In this document: piece by piece, positions 9,427 through 20,514 of the stretch
Position numbering within the stretch: the stretch's first letter is position 1
Layout: every line of letters begins with the position of its first letter
Origin: Pyricularia pennisetigena
Lineage: Eukaryota > Ascomycota > Sordariomycetes > Magnaporthales > Pyriculariaceae
Direction of reading: 5' to 3'
Length of the DNA stretch: 64,000 bases
Assembly: GCF_004337985.1 (NCBI RefSeq)
Contig: NW_021940923.1
Location: forward strand, 434,001 to 498,000
Translations under genes and position numbers: made by a program
The notes under the pieces: model-generated
Seen by the model: only the letters and a program-made list of their open reading frames with translations
The model's database searches: none
What the model was told of the DNA's origin: nothing

Positions 9427-12112
9427 GTTCTGGCTGACAATGTAACATTTGAACCGCCTGCAGGTGCAGATTATAGTCTTGTGTTTCAAGCTGTATTTCA
9501 GTGTACTCAAGTCTCCCGCCCATCAAATTGGCCTGGATTTACTGCGCACAAAACTCTTGGAATGGGTGAATTGGCAATCCCTTTTCCAGAGTTTATCAAG
9601 ACAGAACCGACACTGGGACTGCTGCGACCTCAAGGCGGTTGACGCCATAGCATTCGGCTACAGACAAGAATGGAACTGGCAACGAAACTTCCCGGGCAGC
9701 GACAGGTTCGACTTTGACTTTACCGGGCCCTGGGAGCAGCTCGGCCAAGACGAGTCCAGCCTGCTGGCATGTCTCGACCAAACAACATCCATCGCCTTGG
9801 CGCTCTTCACCGCCAAGCCCCACGCCATCCCGCACACCAAGCGGTCGTCAGACATGGTGTCGCTGATGGACAGCGCCGCCGAGCTGCTCAAGTGCCACTA
9901 CCCTGCTGCCATGAGGAGCCGGCCTTTCGTCCGGTGGCTGATCCTGTCGTCCCAGGCCGCGGGGGAAAAGTCGGGCGACATAAACAGCCTCGAGCAAAGG
10001 AAGTCCTGGTGGGGAATATTCCACAATTTGACCCTAAGCCCCGGGTTTTTGCTAATGGGCGCGAGGGTCGGCATTAGCCTTCCCATCTACGTCCCACGTG
10101 GCTGCGAATCTCCAAAATGGGAAACCTTGGAGCACCCGCCGCTGGTCAGCCAGGCGCTGCACCTTGCCCTGAACCTCGCCAGGGACATGGACGACTACCC
10201 CACGCAGGTCATCTGCTACAAGCTGCTCGCCCTCCGATCCAAAGAGCCCCGACCGCTGCTGGAAAGCCTGTGCCGGCTGCAGGAAGCACACGGGGACCGC
10301 GTCGGGTACCTGAAGACGCTGCTGTCGAGCTACATAGGCCTGGACGACGTGCGAGCCGAAAAGCGGCTGCTCGACAGGCTGACCGATTTCCGGGACGCCC
10401 CCACCGTCGACGCGTACAATCGCGCCGACATCGAGGTGCACTGGGCCCACGACGTGATTAAGCGCGCGCTGAGGCACAGGATCGACGGCCGCCACAATCA
10501 GGACATGCTGGGTTGGTTGCACGCAGATTACGTCTTGCTTCTGCCCAAGAACGCGGCCGATTTTGCGGACGAGATTCGTGCTGAGAGGGATTCCCTGATG
10601 CAGCACACGCCTGGCCAGCATCGCCGTTCCTTCGCTCCTCGTCCTTATTCTCCTCCCCCTGCTCCCATGGATGACACGAGTCTTGAAAGGAACACCTCTT
10701 CCCGACTTCAAATCGAGCGTCATCGGCGGGAGACGCATGTTGCCAACGGCGGCGCGTCTTCTGGGGAGACCTTGTCGGAGAAGAAGGAAAGATGGAGCAG
10801 GCAGTTGGCTCGGCTCAGGGCCACCAAGGAGCAAGAGATGTTCGGGGCGGCGACGCCGAAAAAGGAAAACGACAACCCCTCGTCCAGCGACAGGCAATCT
10901 CCCCGCAGCATCACATCACCAGACGACTCGGCTGACGAGGGCCCGGACGATGATGCGGCAAAAGAGCGTCAGGTCATCTTGTGGAAAGGGGACTACAGAA
11001 ATCACGAGCAGTGGCTTGCGCTCAACAGAGCCGAGCTAGATCCAGCGGAATACTATCGCAAATGGGCGGCTGGGCGGAACCCGGATGCCGCGCCGGAAAC
11101 GTGGGGTTTGGAGCGCCGATTGGGACGAGAGCGGGAGCGCCGTAACGAGGAAGGGGAGCCACGATCGGACGAGGCCGGGGACGAGCTCTCGTCCATAGAT
11201 TGGACCAGCCATGATAATCGTCCAGACGAACGGGCCGGTCCCGATGAATGGGATCACAGGTGGAAAAATGACCAGGATTCGCGGCCACGCAACAATCCCG
11301 AGAGCAACGACCACACGGACGCTCCCAAGATCCCACACGTCAGCGTCGCACAGGATTCTCCAGCAATCACTCGCGGGGAATTCACCGCAGAGCCAGCTGA
11401 GATGGTGGTGGCGGCAGAAAGGGCTCCTTCGCCTTCGAAACGGCCCACGCCTCCTCGCCACGGGGAGCCACGACAGGCTTTGAAGCACCAGCCTGGCAAT
11501 CCCACGGCTGGCTCGGGAATTCAACGCCGCAGCGCCCCATCCAACGTCTCTGGCACGAGATCTAGAAGCGCCCGAGTCGACTCCGGCTCGGACCTGGACG
11601 AGCTGCCGACGGTACGAAGGAGCCAAGACCACTATCCTTACGTCTTCTCACCCCATACTCTCCCGGGCAGCCTCCCCAACAATCCCAGACGACACAGCTC
11701 GTACCTGGAACAAGACGCAGTCAGCAACGTCACGGACCCCACGCACAAGCGACAGTACGCAAGCTCAAGGGCCGTGCGCTGGGAGGACCACGAGCGGCGG
11801 AGGCAGAACGACCGCATCGGGAACAGGGCGCCGTCGGTCGCGGCATCCGAGGGGCCGCCCCGCACCGCCTTTGTAGATTCTTCGGCGTCGCCGATTGCAT
11901 CTTCGAGCAGGCAGTGCAACGGGGAGCCAGGCCGCCCGTGGCCGATCGTCATATCGTTGCCAGGACCGAAGCCTCGCCGCGGGAGACCGAGCGTCACGAT
12001 TGCCGATCCGCCGGTGGGGTCCGGCGCCGCGGTTGACCGAAGGCCCTCGCCGCCCGGTATACAGCTGGAAGTGTGGGGCGATAAAGTGAACATAATCGAG
12101 GAAAGACGGTAG
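8504..12112 (+). CDS. Large fungal protein of unknown function (1164 aa, two exons)
   Basis: Exon 1 runs 8504-9349 and exon 2 9464-12112. The intron starts GTATGT, ends CTGCAG and is phase 0, giving 1164 residues. The intron carries a run of about 27 T. The start at 8504 (MEDDWSDSSYN) is preferred over the ATG at 8294, which would translate the microsatellite region. Residues 1-120 are polar. Residues 120-630 look globular and helical, with tryptophan-rich motifs such as WNWRLIRALVLIHVED, DCCDLKAVDAIAFGY and WLILSS. Residues from about 680 to the end are acidic, basic and Pro/Ser-rich and probably disordered. I see no catalytic motif and no membrane segment. The divergent arrangement with the 530-aa gene suggests shared regulation, but nothing in the sequence shows what they do. 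Confidence 0.75.
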
Positions 12113-13641
12113 GACCCTAGGGGATTCTGGCGGATTGAGGAGCGCCGGAATGCCCGTACAAGCAGGTGGGCATGACGACATTGACGAGCAGTGGATATGG
12201 GTGGAAGGGAGCAACTATATACCATGTATTTCCAATTTGGTCTTGAAACGCCGCTGCTTTTACTGCGGTGAAACTATTGATTTTTGTTGGACTTTATTTT
12301 TATTTTATTTTATTTTTATTCTTTTCAAAGCAAACAAACAATGTGGCGGAGGTGATGAGAGCCCTGATATCCCAGTTTTCCACAAGATGCTTTAACTGCC
12401 CAGCCAGAAGCAATACAAAAAATGAAGCAAACGCCATATGCTGGGATAGGAGGTTTTGTACAAAGTAGCTAAACCAATGTCAAATTTCCATACTGATCCG
12501 AGCCATTTTCTTGTTTGTTTGTTTCTTTCGGCGGGACTTTGCACAATGTCATTTTTGTTTGGTCGGGGAGTCTGACCGGTCCAATCTGTTGAGGGCCAAA
12601 AGTTCCGCCTGATGATACAGTTTTTGGTCTTAAGGCTGCACATTGAAACTAACTCTTTGGTACCATCTTCCTGACGTTTGCTGACGTTTGCTGATGTTTG
12701 CTGACGAGAGGTTGTGGGGTTATGTTCCCATGGCGATGGGTGGGTTTCTTTTTTTTCTCTTCTTTTTCTTTTTTTCTTGTTTTCGGTTGTCTTCATGGCT
12801 GGATAAAGCAGCGCTGCTAAACAAAAACAATGGTATAAAGGAAGACGAGAATCAGGTGGACAAAGAAAATATAGGCCATGTCACTAATGGGTTGTGACCT
12901 CTTGATTTTTTCCCAGTTCAAGTGTACAAAAGGCGCTATGGCCAGATATTTAACTGCGGTAGTTGTGGCAGCCGTCATTGTGTAATGTGTATCACTGCTC
13001 AAACTTGTGTGTGTTCGGAGAAATAAAGAAGCGCAGCCCAGAGTTGGAATCTTTCGGCTCTGTTAGCATTTCAATTCCTGTTTATACACTTGTATCCCCA
13101 GGTCTCAAATCGGCGATTTTGGAAATACATTTGTTAGTCGGGCTCCGTTAGCAAAAAGCCTTTAGCTTTCCATTGGCCAATGCACGTTGAAAGTCTATAC
13201 TCGAGTGATTTATGCGAATGTTCTAGAACAAACCTCCCAGACTTTGTTCAAAGTTTGATAACTCCTAGTATGTTTCTGGGGTGCGTTCTGACGAGGACCT
13301 TGCAAGTCTGTTTCGATAGCAGCTTCCGGGCTTTGTAAATTTAGTTTCTAATATGCTTTCAGTTTGTTGTTTTGGCCGGCAATTCGAAAAAGAACAAAAA
13401 AATTAGATGATATCTAGGACTGGGGTCCCCCAAAACTTGGAAACCGGCCAGTCCTGTACCAATGTGCAGCCGTCCTTTCCTCATTTTCAAGCCGAGGCTA
13501 GTTTAAAAAGAAATGCTTCACCAGCGCTCTACCGCCTTCATCGAGGACTATTCTTTCCACATCGCTGTAGTCGGTATCTTTGTCACTTTTCATCTTCCAA
13601 ACAATTTGCCCTAAGATCCCCCCAGCTTTGCATTCTTCACA
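12113..13641. other. Intergenic region before the first P450
   Basis: No supported gene. AT-rich 3' flank with several T-rich runs (12293-12330, 12748-12780) and the short tandem repeat noted separately. The last 250 bases should contain the promoter of the P450 starting at 13642. Confidence 0.45.
12671..12706. repeat. 10-bp tandem repeat (ctgacgtttg, about 3.6 copies)
   Basis: Three nearly identical copies of ctgacgtttg in a row (the third has one T for C) plus a partial fourth copy, in non-coding DNA. Confidence 0.85.
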
Positions 13642-15315
13642 ATGAGCCGTTTTCTCGACACCATGTCATCCACACTTCATGATCGCGCTCTTCTGGGCGC
13701 GCCGGCAACCGTGGAGCTCAACGATGTGACGGCCCGGGTCAGGGACCTGAACGGCTTCACCTTGGCAATCGCGGGCTCGATGCTTCTCATCTTCATTCTT
13801 GACCGTCTCGTGATGCCGTCTCATGATGTGCGCGAGCCCCCCCTGGCCGGCACCAACATTCCGCTCATCGGGCACATTATTGGGTTCGCTCGAAACAGCT
13901 TCACGTACTACAACATGCTTCACGAGAAGCTCTGCAAACCCATCTTCACCATCCTCATGCCCGGCCGTCGCATCTACGTCATCACCAAGCCGGAGCTCGT
14001 GGTGCAAATAGACAAGAAGCACAAGTACTTCTCTTTCGGACCGGTCGTGCGCGATTTCAGCAGGGACACCTTCGGCCTCGGCAGAGAAGCCACCGAGATA
14101 CTCGCTCAGAACATGTTTGGCGAGCATGGCAAGTGGGGTCTCTGCGAGGAGATGGTGTCTGGAATGCGCGAGGCCCTGAAGCCCGGTGACGACCTGGACA
14201 TGATGAACCGCATCATGGCGGAAGAAGTCAGCCGCTCGCTGGACGAGACCAAACCCGATCCCGGCTGCGAGTTTCGAGTCATCAAGCTCGGCGAGTGGAT
14301 CGCCTACGTCGTGACCCTCGCCACCACCAAATCCGTGTATGGCACCTACAACCCTTTCGTGAGAAAAGACGTGAGGGATGCCTTTTGGATCTTTGAGGAC
14401 CACATCATTTCGCTGCTCGTCCACCCGTTCCCGCAATACGCCTGCAAAAAGGCCATCAAAGCCCGCGAATTCGTCACGGATGCCCTGGCCCACTACTACA
14501 TCAACGGCCACCAAAGAGAAGGTTCGGGATTGGCGCGTGCCCGGTTCGACTACTCGGTCAGGAACAACGTCCCCGTGGAAGACATTGCCCGCTTCGAGCT
14601 CGGCGGGACCATTGCGATCCTGGTCAACACCCTTCCGTCCTGCTACTGGATGCTCCTTCTTGTTCACTTGTACCCCGAGCTCCTCCGAGAGCTACAGAAA
14701 GAAGTGGATGCGGCGTTGCTGATCGACGAGGAGAAAAGGCACATCACCATCGACATCACCTCGGTCAAAAACAACTGCCCCCTGCTTCTCTCGACTTTCA
14801 AGGAGAGCCTCCGCTACCGCGGCATGGGCACTGCCCTGCGCATCGTGACCGAGGACGTCGAGCTCGGCGGCTACCTGCTGAAGAAGGGCGGCATGGTGCA
14901 GATCCCTCTCCAGGTGATCCACTCAGACAGGGACAACTGGGGCGACGACCCCTTGTCTTTTGACCCCTACCGCTTCCTCAAGGTCCCGGGCAAGAAGGTG
15001 CCCGACGACAGCGGCTACCGGAGCTTCGGGGGCGGGAAGCACCTGTGCCCCGGGAGGTTCTTCGCCACCAACGAGATCCTCGCCGTCGTCAGCCTCTTCA
15101 TCTCCCGCTACGTGATGCGGCCCAAGGGCGGCGGCGACTGGATCCTCCCCACCACCAAAAACAGCAATGCCGCCAGGCAGATACTGCAGCCCGACTTTGA
15201 CATGGAGGTCGAGGTGAGAAACAGGCCCGGTTTCGAAAAATACACCTGGAAGGTTGAGCTTCACAAATCCGACAAGGTCGTCAGTGTGCTTACCGGGGAT
15301 ACAAAGGGCGCTTAG
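13642..15315 (+). CDS. Cytochrome P450 A (CYP7/CYP8-like fungal class)
   Basis: An intronless 557-residue microsomal P450. A membrane anchor at about residues 38-57 is followed by a proline-containing hinge (REPPLAGTNIPLIGH). The K-helix ExxR is visible in FKESLRYR. The haem-binding loop is FGGGKHLCPGR, with the thiolate ligand at Cys469. The I-helix region (ARFELGGTIAILVNTLPS) lacks the usual acidic/Thr pair, a feature of CYP7/CYP8-like enzymes and some fungal relatives. The PLAG-IPLIGH N-terminus and FGGGKHLCPGR loop fit the fungal P450s annotated as 7-alpha-hydroxylase or prostacyclin-synthase-like, many of which act on sterols or terpenoids. It is the first gene of the putative cluster, co-oriented with P450 B. 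Substrate unknown; P450 identity is certain. Confidence 0.93.
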   Translation: MSRFLDTMSSTLHDRALLGAPATVELNDVTARVRDLNGFTLAIAGSMLLIFILDRLVMPSHDVREPPLAGTNIPLIGHIIGFARNSFTYYNMLHEKLCKPIFTILMPGRRIYVITKPELVVQIDKKHKYFSFGPVVRDFSRDTFGLGREATEILAQNMFGEHGKWGLCEEMVSGMREALKPGDDLDMMNRIMAEEVSRSLDETKPDPGCEFRVIKLGEWIAYVVTLATTKSVYGTYNPFVRKDVRDAFWIFEDHIISLLVHPFPQYACKKAIKAREFVTDALAHYYINGHQREGSGLARARFDYSVRNNVPVEDIARFELGGTIAILVNTLPSCYWMLLLVHLYPELLRELQKEVDAALLIDEEKRHITIDITSVKNNCPLLLSTFKESLRYRGMGTALRIVTEDVELGGYLLKKGGMVQIPLQVIHSDRDNWGDDPLSFDPYRFLKVPGKKVPDDSGYRSFGGGKHLCPGRFFATNEILAVVSLFISRYVMRPKGGGDWILPTTKNSNAARQILQPDFDMEVEVRNRPGFEKYTWKVELHKSDKVVSVLTGDTKGA

Positions 15316-16336
15316 GGCGGCCACTCCTGAAATGGCTCCTGGCTTATTCTACTACGGTGTGATTCTTAGTGTAACAAGGGGAAATTGCCTACTGTGAGTC
15401 TGTGGCAATCAAGTGCAAATGCACAGACTGAGTGCTACTTGCGGGTTTGAGCTTTGCGCACTCCCTGTCAAACAAGGGATTTATTAAATCGAGATGACGT
15501 TTGAAAATGGAATTGTATCATCTCGTATAGTAGTTACTGGCGAATTTGTATCAGTTATTTGGATCGAAACCATCAATACTAGCAGTGTTTCAAAAATTCC
15601 GGCATGCAATCAAAATAGCGGCTTTGGGCTAAAAATGTTATTTCAAGTAATTATAATCTCTTTTGACCTACGGCATAAGCCCATTTTTCGCAAGGCCAGC
15701 AATGAACCCGAGGCATTTGTTTCAAGGTATTCATAGTTGGGTTAGACTTAGGGCGGCTAATACATATCAATTAAACACATGGGAATACAACTAGTATAGG
15801 TTGTATGAAAACTAAACTTCAGTTCTGGTGACGTATTCGAGGCAATTGAGTAACACAAAATTCTTGCCGACGGTTAAAAAATCAAGTAAAAAACGGTTAA
15901 TTAATCACCATCGCAGGGATTCTCGCCGGGGCTACAAAGTCACATGCGGCATTCAGACAGAGCAGTCAGTCGTTTTTTCTCAACTGATTCCTGGCGGCAA
16001 CTAATAAGCAAACATGCAAGCATCTGTGCCGTGTGAAATTGACAAGACAAAGTTATTCTTGAAAAGCTTATCGGCTTAAAAGTTTTCTCTAAATTTAAGT
16101 TTCGGCCCCGTAACAAAGAAACACCCGTTCGAACCCCTCGCCTTCTAGACCTTTTCCAACAGGAACAGGGTTACGGGAATCCCAACTTTACAGGGGCTTG
16201 GACATGTATTAGACTAATGATGTATAGGGTACTGGAGAAACGATTTTCACGGTGAGGCTTTTTCAAAGGTACTTTTCCAGTAATCATTTCATGTTGCATT
16301 GCGCTCGCCTTAGTTCCATACCCCACTCTTCGCCAT

Positions 16337-16432
16337 GCTTTTCCACCCTTTACACCGTTTGTACCTTGCCACCCTTATACCCTTCCAGAATCGCATGTTT
16401 TGCACCGTTTGCACCGTTTGCACCTTTTGCGC
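16337..16432. repeat. Degenerate 10-bp repeat tract (TTTGCACCSTTTGCACC type)
   Basis: Several loosely spaced copies of a 10-bp unit reading ttgcaccgtt or caccctttac. The same type of tract occurs at 24899-24965 (reverse orientation) and 44262-44325, always between genes. Confidence 0.55.
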
Positions 16433-16560
16433 CCCCCAATTCGACAGCTAAAAATAGAATCGTCTTCCACAAGTATCTCTCTGTTAGGGAGCTCCTTGTT
16501 GATACCGGTAGTTGACACTTGAAAGGAGCTTTTGATTTGACACCTTATGTGACGCATGTA

Positions 16561-16632
16561 AAGCCTGCCAAAAGGCGTCCATGGGCCCGGGGCTGGGCCG
16601 GGCTATTCTCATTTTCGGGCTTTGGCAGGCTT
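16561..16632. mobile_element. 72-bp miniature inverted-repeat element
   Basis: The sequence begins aagcctgccaaa and ends tttggcaggctt, a perfect 12-bp terminal inverted repeat, around a G/C-rich core (atgggcccggggctggg). The same terminus appears at 26815-26826 and at about 56437-56455, so this is a short non-autonomous member of a dispersed DNA-transposon-like family. No clear target duplication is seen. Confidence 0.7.
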
Positions 16633-17257
16633 CAGATGGATGTGCACCATTGCAATGCACGTAACTGGATCGGCTAAATGACATATAGACAAAATGTCTA
16701 CACCTATGCACTTTTCCTCGGCGATCATGAGTGGAAGACAACCACCGAGCCTGAAATGGAACTGAATCATGCAGCCTATGGGTGCATGTTAAATCCGATT
16801 GGTCAGTTGTTCAAAGGCCTTTTTGACACTGTGGTAAACCAAAGCGTTGGTACAAGCAGGGGTAAATTGACGTTTGTTTGTTGAGCTTATCCAAATGTAC
16901 AATACAATGGAGGGAGAAGAAAACCAAAACCAATGCATGTCACCTCTGGCTCGCTTTTTTTTTTTTTTTGAATTTAATAGTGCCTGGTTTTGATTTCTCT
17001 CTCCCGCAACCAGGAACATTGTTTTCAACTAGATCTTTGTGATGAATCAGAGGCTCTGATTCAGAGCAAACCTTGATATAGTAGTGATGGGCTGAACTAA
17101 GATGAGCTCGTTCGAAAAGGGCTAATTGTTTATCGGCATTTCCCTTGCCTGTCTCAACATGCTGCCATCTTTTCGTTTGTTCCGTCAAGCTCTGGAACAA
17201 CGGGTCAATTGATACCAAGGTTCTAGAATATCTTTGAATTGATAACCGCGCTGCTGT

Positions 17258-18832
17258 ATGCTCGAGAGATCCCATACTCACCCGCACGGGGCGCTGTTTT
17301 GCTCTTGCATCGCCTGCGCCGCCATCTTCACAAGTCATCAGAAAACAAAGACAGAAATGTTTACACCAAAGCCACAGCTGAGCCTGGGCACGTCGCTGGA
17401 CGGTCCTCATCCCCCAGTGGTCAACATCCCCGCCGAGGTTCGTCGCTCGTACAAAGTCAAGGATGCCTACAGCAAAGCCCTGGACGAACATGGCCCCGTC
17501 ATCATGGTGCCCAGGCACGGGCGCAACGAATACGTCATCGATCACCGGTACGCCAACGTGGTCCTGACAGACACCAAGCAGTTCACCTTTGAGAAGGCGG
17601 TCTTTGACCTGCTTCATTTTGGCTTCCTTGCCATAGCCGACAATGGCGCCTTTGTTCACGACATAGACCAGATCGTGGAGGGGAATGTGCAAACTCGAAT
17701 GAACGCCATCATCGCAAAGATCTTCCCCGTTTTTCGGCAGTACTTTGACCGCATGGAGGACGAGGTGCCCAAGCCGGGCGAGACCAAGGAATACACCACC
17801 TTCAACGACATGTTCGCCCGGATGCAGCTCGCCGTCGCACACGCAATGGTCGTCATGGTCATCGGCGAGGAGCACGCCGGTCCGGAAATGGCCGGCCACT
17901 TTGCGGCCGTCGCCGTTGCCATGGCCCGCATGACGGGAATGGACGAGAGCACGGACGAATGGTCCTGGTTTCCCAAGCTTTGGGTCATGTTCAACGGACT
18001 CTCTGCCATCTGCCTCACCATCGTCCCTCGACTCTTCTTCACGGTCGCGCCTCTGCTGTGGAAGACCCGCCGAGAACACCTCGCCAGCGGCCTGGCCTCC
18101 CGCCACGGCACGTACGTGCCGCTCTTTGACCTCCTCCTGGTGAAACACTACCACGAGAAGCGGGGGCTGTGGGCTCTCCTGGGCTTCTTTCGATGTCTCA
18201 TCATCGTCACCGGTCTCATCTTCGCCTCGATCCACCAGACCGTCGTCGGCGGCCTGTGGCAGCTCGTCAAGCTGACGGAAAAGCAAGACGAGTACCTCGC
18301 GGCCATCCGCGCCGAGTTCGAGGCCGTCAACCCGCAGGGCGAGGAGTTGACGGTTCCCAAGCTGAGCCGGCTGCGGCTGCTCGACTCGTTCATACGCGAG
18401 GTGTTCAGAACCAAGGGCGACTGCTGGGGGCCCGTGAGGGAGACCACGCAACCGGTGCGCGTGGGCCCCTACGTGATCCCCAAGGGGGCCATGTGCATCG
18501 TCTTGATCGGCCGGGCACATCAGCACCCGGACAACTACGGACCCGACGGCAACAAGTTTGACGGACGCCAGTGGGCGGAGAAGGCCAAGCCCGCCGGTCA
18601 GACGTCGTACGACTATCTCCCCTTTGGCCACGGCCGCTGGGCCTGCCCGGGTCGACACCTCGCCATCCACGAGATCAAGATCATGCTTTATTTTCTCTTT
18701 TCGAAGTTTGACATCAAACTCCGCGCCAACACCTACCGCGTCAGGAACACCATCAACACCACTACAGTCCCCCCCGAAGCAACCTTCCTTGTAAGACGGA
18801 GGATGAACACCGAGTACAACAGTACAGTGTGA
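17258..18832 (+). CDS. Cytochrome P450 B
   Basis: A single-exon P450 of 524 residues from the ATG at 17258, or 491 from the alternative ATG at 17357. The first start adds a weakly hydrophobic, Cys-rich segment (GALFCSCIACAAIF) that could be a membrane anchor. The K-helix ExxR is in IREVFRTKG. The haem loop is FGHGRWACPGR, with Cys463 as the iron ligand. The I-helix appears as FASIHQT, where the usual acidic residue before Thr is absent but the Thr is kept. An extra hydrophobic segment (ALLGFFRCLIIVTGLIF) lies just before it. The FGHGRxACPGR loop is common in the fungal ent-kaurene-oxidase-like group that oxidises terpenoids. The gene lies 1.9 kb downstream of P450 A on the same strand and likely belongs to the same pathway. 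Confidence 0.92.
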   Translation: MLERSHTHPHGALFCSCIACAAIFTSHQKTKTEMFTPKPQLSLGTSLDGPHPPVVNIPAEVRRSYKVKDAYSKALDEHGPVIMVPRHGRNEYVIDHRYANVVLTDTKQFTFEKAVFDLLHFGFLAIADNGAFVHDIDQIVEGNVQTRMNAIIAKIFPVFRQYFDRMEDEVPKPGETKEYTTFNDMFARMQLAVAHAMVVMVIGEEHAGPEMAGHFAAVAVAMARMTGMDESTDEWSWFPKLWVMFNGLSAICLTIVPRLFFTVAPLLWKTRREHLASGLASRHGTYVPLFDLLLVKHYHEKRGLWALLGFFRCLIIVTGLIFASIHQTVVGGLWQLVKLTEKQDEYLAAIRAEFEAVNPQGEELTVPKLSRLRLLDSFIREVFRTKGDCWGPVRETTQPVRVGPYVIPKGAMCIVLIGRAHQHPDNYGPDGNKFDGRQWAEKAKPAGQTSYDYLPFGHGRWACPGRHLAIHEIKIMLYFLFSKFDIKLRANTYRVRNTINTTTVPPEATFLVRRRMNTEYNSTV

Positions 18833-19563
18833 AGCTTACGGTCGGTGGGAGAAGCAATACACTGTGACCGCCTTTTCAGAGGCTGAATTTATGCCCCCGC
18901 TGGTTCTGCTGCTTTAGGCGCGTGTATAGGACAGAATGTAACAGTTGGCACGGATTGATCCTACACAAAGGCGGCTGTTTGTCATTTGCTACGTTGGGTG
19001 GCAGCCGAAGAAAGATTACGGATGAAATCTGTGGGAGCTTTGCTTGAAATTCCATATAGTTGCACCGCGAATGGGATTCGGAAGGTCTGTTTTGTTGTTA
19101 TGTTTATGCAAGGGGACTGTTGTGCCGCACAACTCTTTTCGCGTGCTGCAAGCCCCTAACATATCAGAGGCTGATCGATGGCTTTAGATGTATTTTTGAG
19201 AAAAACAGTTTATGGGGAATGGACAAAAAAAAAAAAGGAAAATGGATGATGATCACATTGCCCGAAAGAACCCAGTGACCTGAGCCACAGTACAGGGACG
19301 CAAACTATTTTTCTTGTCCGGACTATGCGATCATTGGTGGGAAGATTAGATGAAAAATACGACTACAATGACGGGAACAGGCGATCCGCACAACTAGCAT
19401 TTCTTCGGAACAACCATTTTAAATTGGAACAAAAATCAGTATGATTTTGAAAATCAAAACTGACCAGTTTTCCCTCAAGGAAAGTTCAGACGGCAATGTG
19501 TGTCCAAATCAACTAGTCCAGTCAGAGGAGCTTGTTATATCTAGAGAGCAAGCCGGGGCAGAC
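18833..19563. other. Intergenic region, convergent gene ends
   Basis: The 3' flanks of P450 B (plus) and the unknown glycoprotein (minus) meet here. No gene or repeat of note; one short A run at 19226-19237. Confidence 0.5.
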
Positions 19564-20486
19564 TCAACCCAGCCGAGAAAGTGGCTTATGATTCAACCTG
19601 TCAAGACAGCTCCCCCTCCGGCTGAGAACACCCTGATGCGGCCTCGCGCCAACAGCAACCGACACGTTCGCATCGCCGCCATGCCACGACAGCTCGCGGG
19701 TGCGACGGCCGTCGGTGGGCGTGCGGCGCATCGAGCGGAACAGGGCGGCAAAGGTCTTGCTGCCGAGGCGGTCGTAACATGCAGCGGCCTCGTCCACCGA
19801 CTCCTGGGTGGGACCCCCCTCGCGAGCGCTGTAGACGGAGACGCCGTGCGACACGTTCTTGACGCCCGTGGTCGTGGCGTCGTAGCTCACAAAGTAAGGT
19901 GCCCCCTGCGCGTGGAAGTCGTATCCCCATCCCGTCCAAGCCGTGTCGTCGTGCGCCTCGAGGGCGGGGATCGTGTAGTTCCACGCGTGCGTCTCCCCCG
20001 CCAGCGGTACGTCGAATCCCTGCGTCTCGATCACGGTGTCGTTGCTCCCCAGCTGAAACGAGTTGAGGTCGGCGATGACCATCGCCCTGATGTCGGAGAC
20101 CTGGTGGCCGCCAACTGTGCTTTGTACCGGGTACCATTCGTTCTGTTGGTTTGCGCCATTTGGTCAATTTTCTGGTACATACCGCCATGATCCTGGTCCA
20201 TATTTATTTATCATTTTTTTACCTGCATGTTGGACCAGCCCCAGTACTCTTCTATACTCGTCCACGCGAGAGCCCATTTTCCATAACCAAAGCCGAAGGG
20301 TGGCTGAGCCCAGGGCCTCTCCACCGAGGCTTCATCAAGATATGTCGCGTTGACTGCCCGAGGGGGTAAGCGAAAAGTGATGCACGGGTCGTCGAAAAGA
20401 TCTCTTGGCGAGGGGACCGAGACGCTTACTGCCAGCACTCGAGCCACTGCAGGCAGGACAGGATGGAGCGGGCCGAACTTGACCAT
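19564..20486 (-). CDS. Putative secreted glycoprotein of unknown family in the cluster
   Basis: I do not recognise this family. The last exon runs from 20142 down to the stop at 19564. It is joined to the upstream exon, which ends at 20223, by an 80-bp phase-0 intron (GTAAAA donor, CAACAG acceptor). Two 5' models fit. Reading unspliced from ATG 20486 gives a signal-like N-terminus (LPAVARVLAVSVSV) and 280 residues. Starting at ATG 20514 with an extra 76-bp intron (20429-20354) gives 264 residues. Both share the body, which is rich in Trp, Tyr and Gly (GYGKWALAWTSIEEYWGW; GWGYDFHAQGAPYFVSYD). It has five N-glycosylation sequons (NATY, NDTV, NYTI, NVSH, NVSV), which suggests passage through the secretory route. 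No known catalytic motif is visible. It sits between P450 B and P450 C, so it may be a cluster enzyme. Confidence 0.55.
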
Positions 20487-20514
20487 GGTAAAGGGAGAGG
20501 ATGGGCTGGAACAT

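Larger units (their letters stand above)
15316..17257. other. Intergenic region between P450 A and P450 B
   Basis: No gene supported. The stretch 15480-16250 is AT-rich. It contains the dispersed C-rich 10-bp repeat at 16337-16432 and a 72-bp inverted-repeat element at 16561-16632, both listed separately. Confidence 0.5.

Noticed and set aside
13666..14667. 333-codon minus-strand frame opposite P450 A
   Set aside because: Antisense shadow with no motif.
16940..18670. 576-codon minus-strand frame opposite P450 B
   Set aside because: Antisense shadow; the plus strand carries an exact P450 haem loop and ExxR motif.
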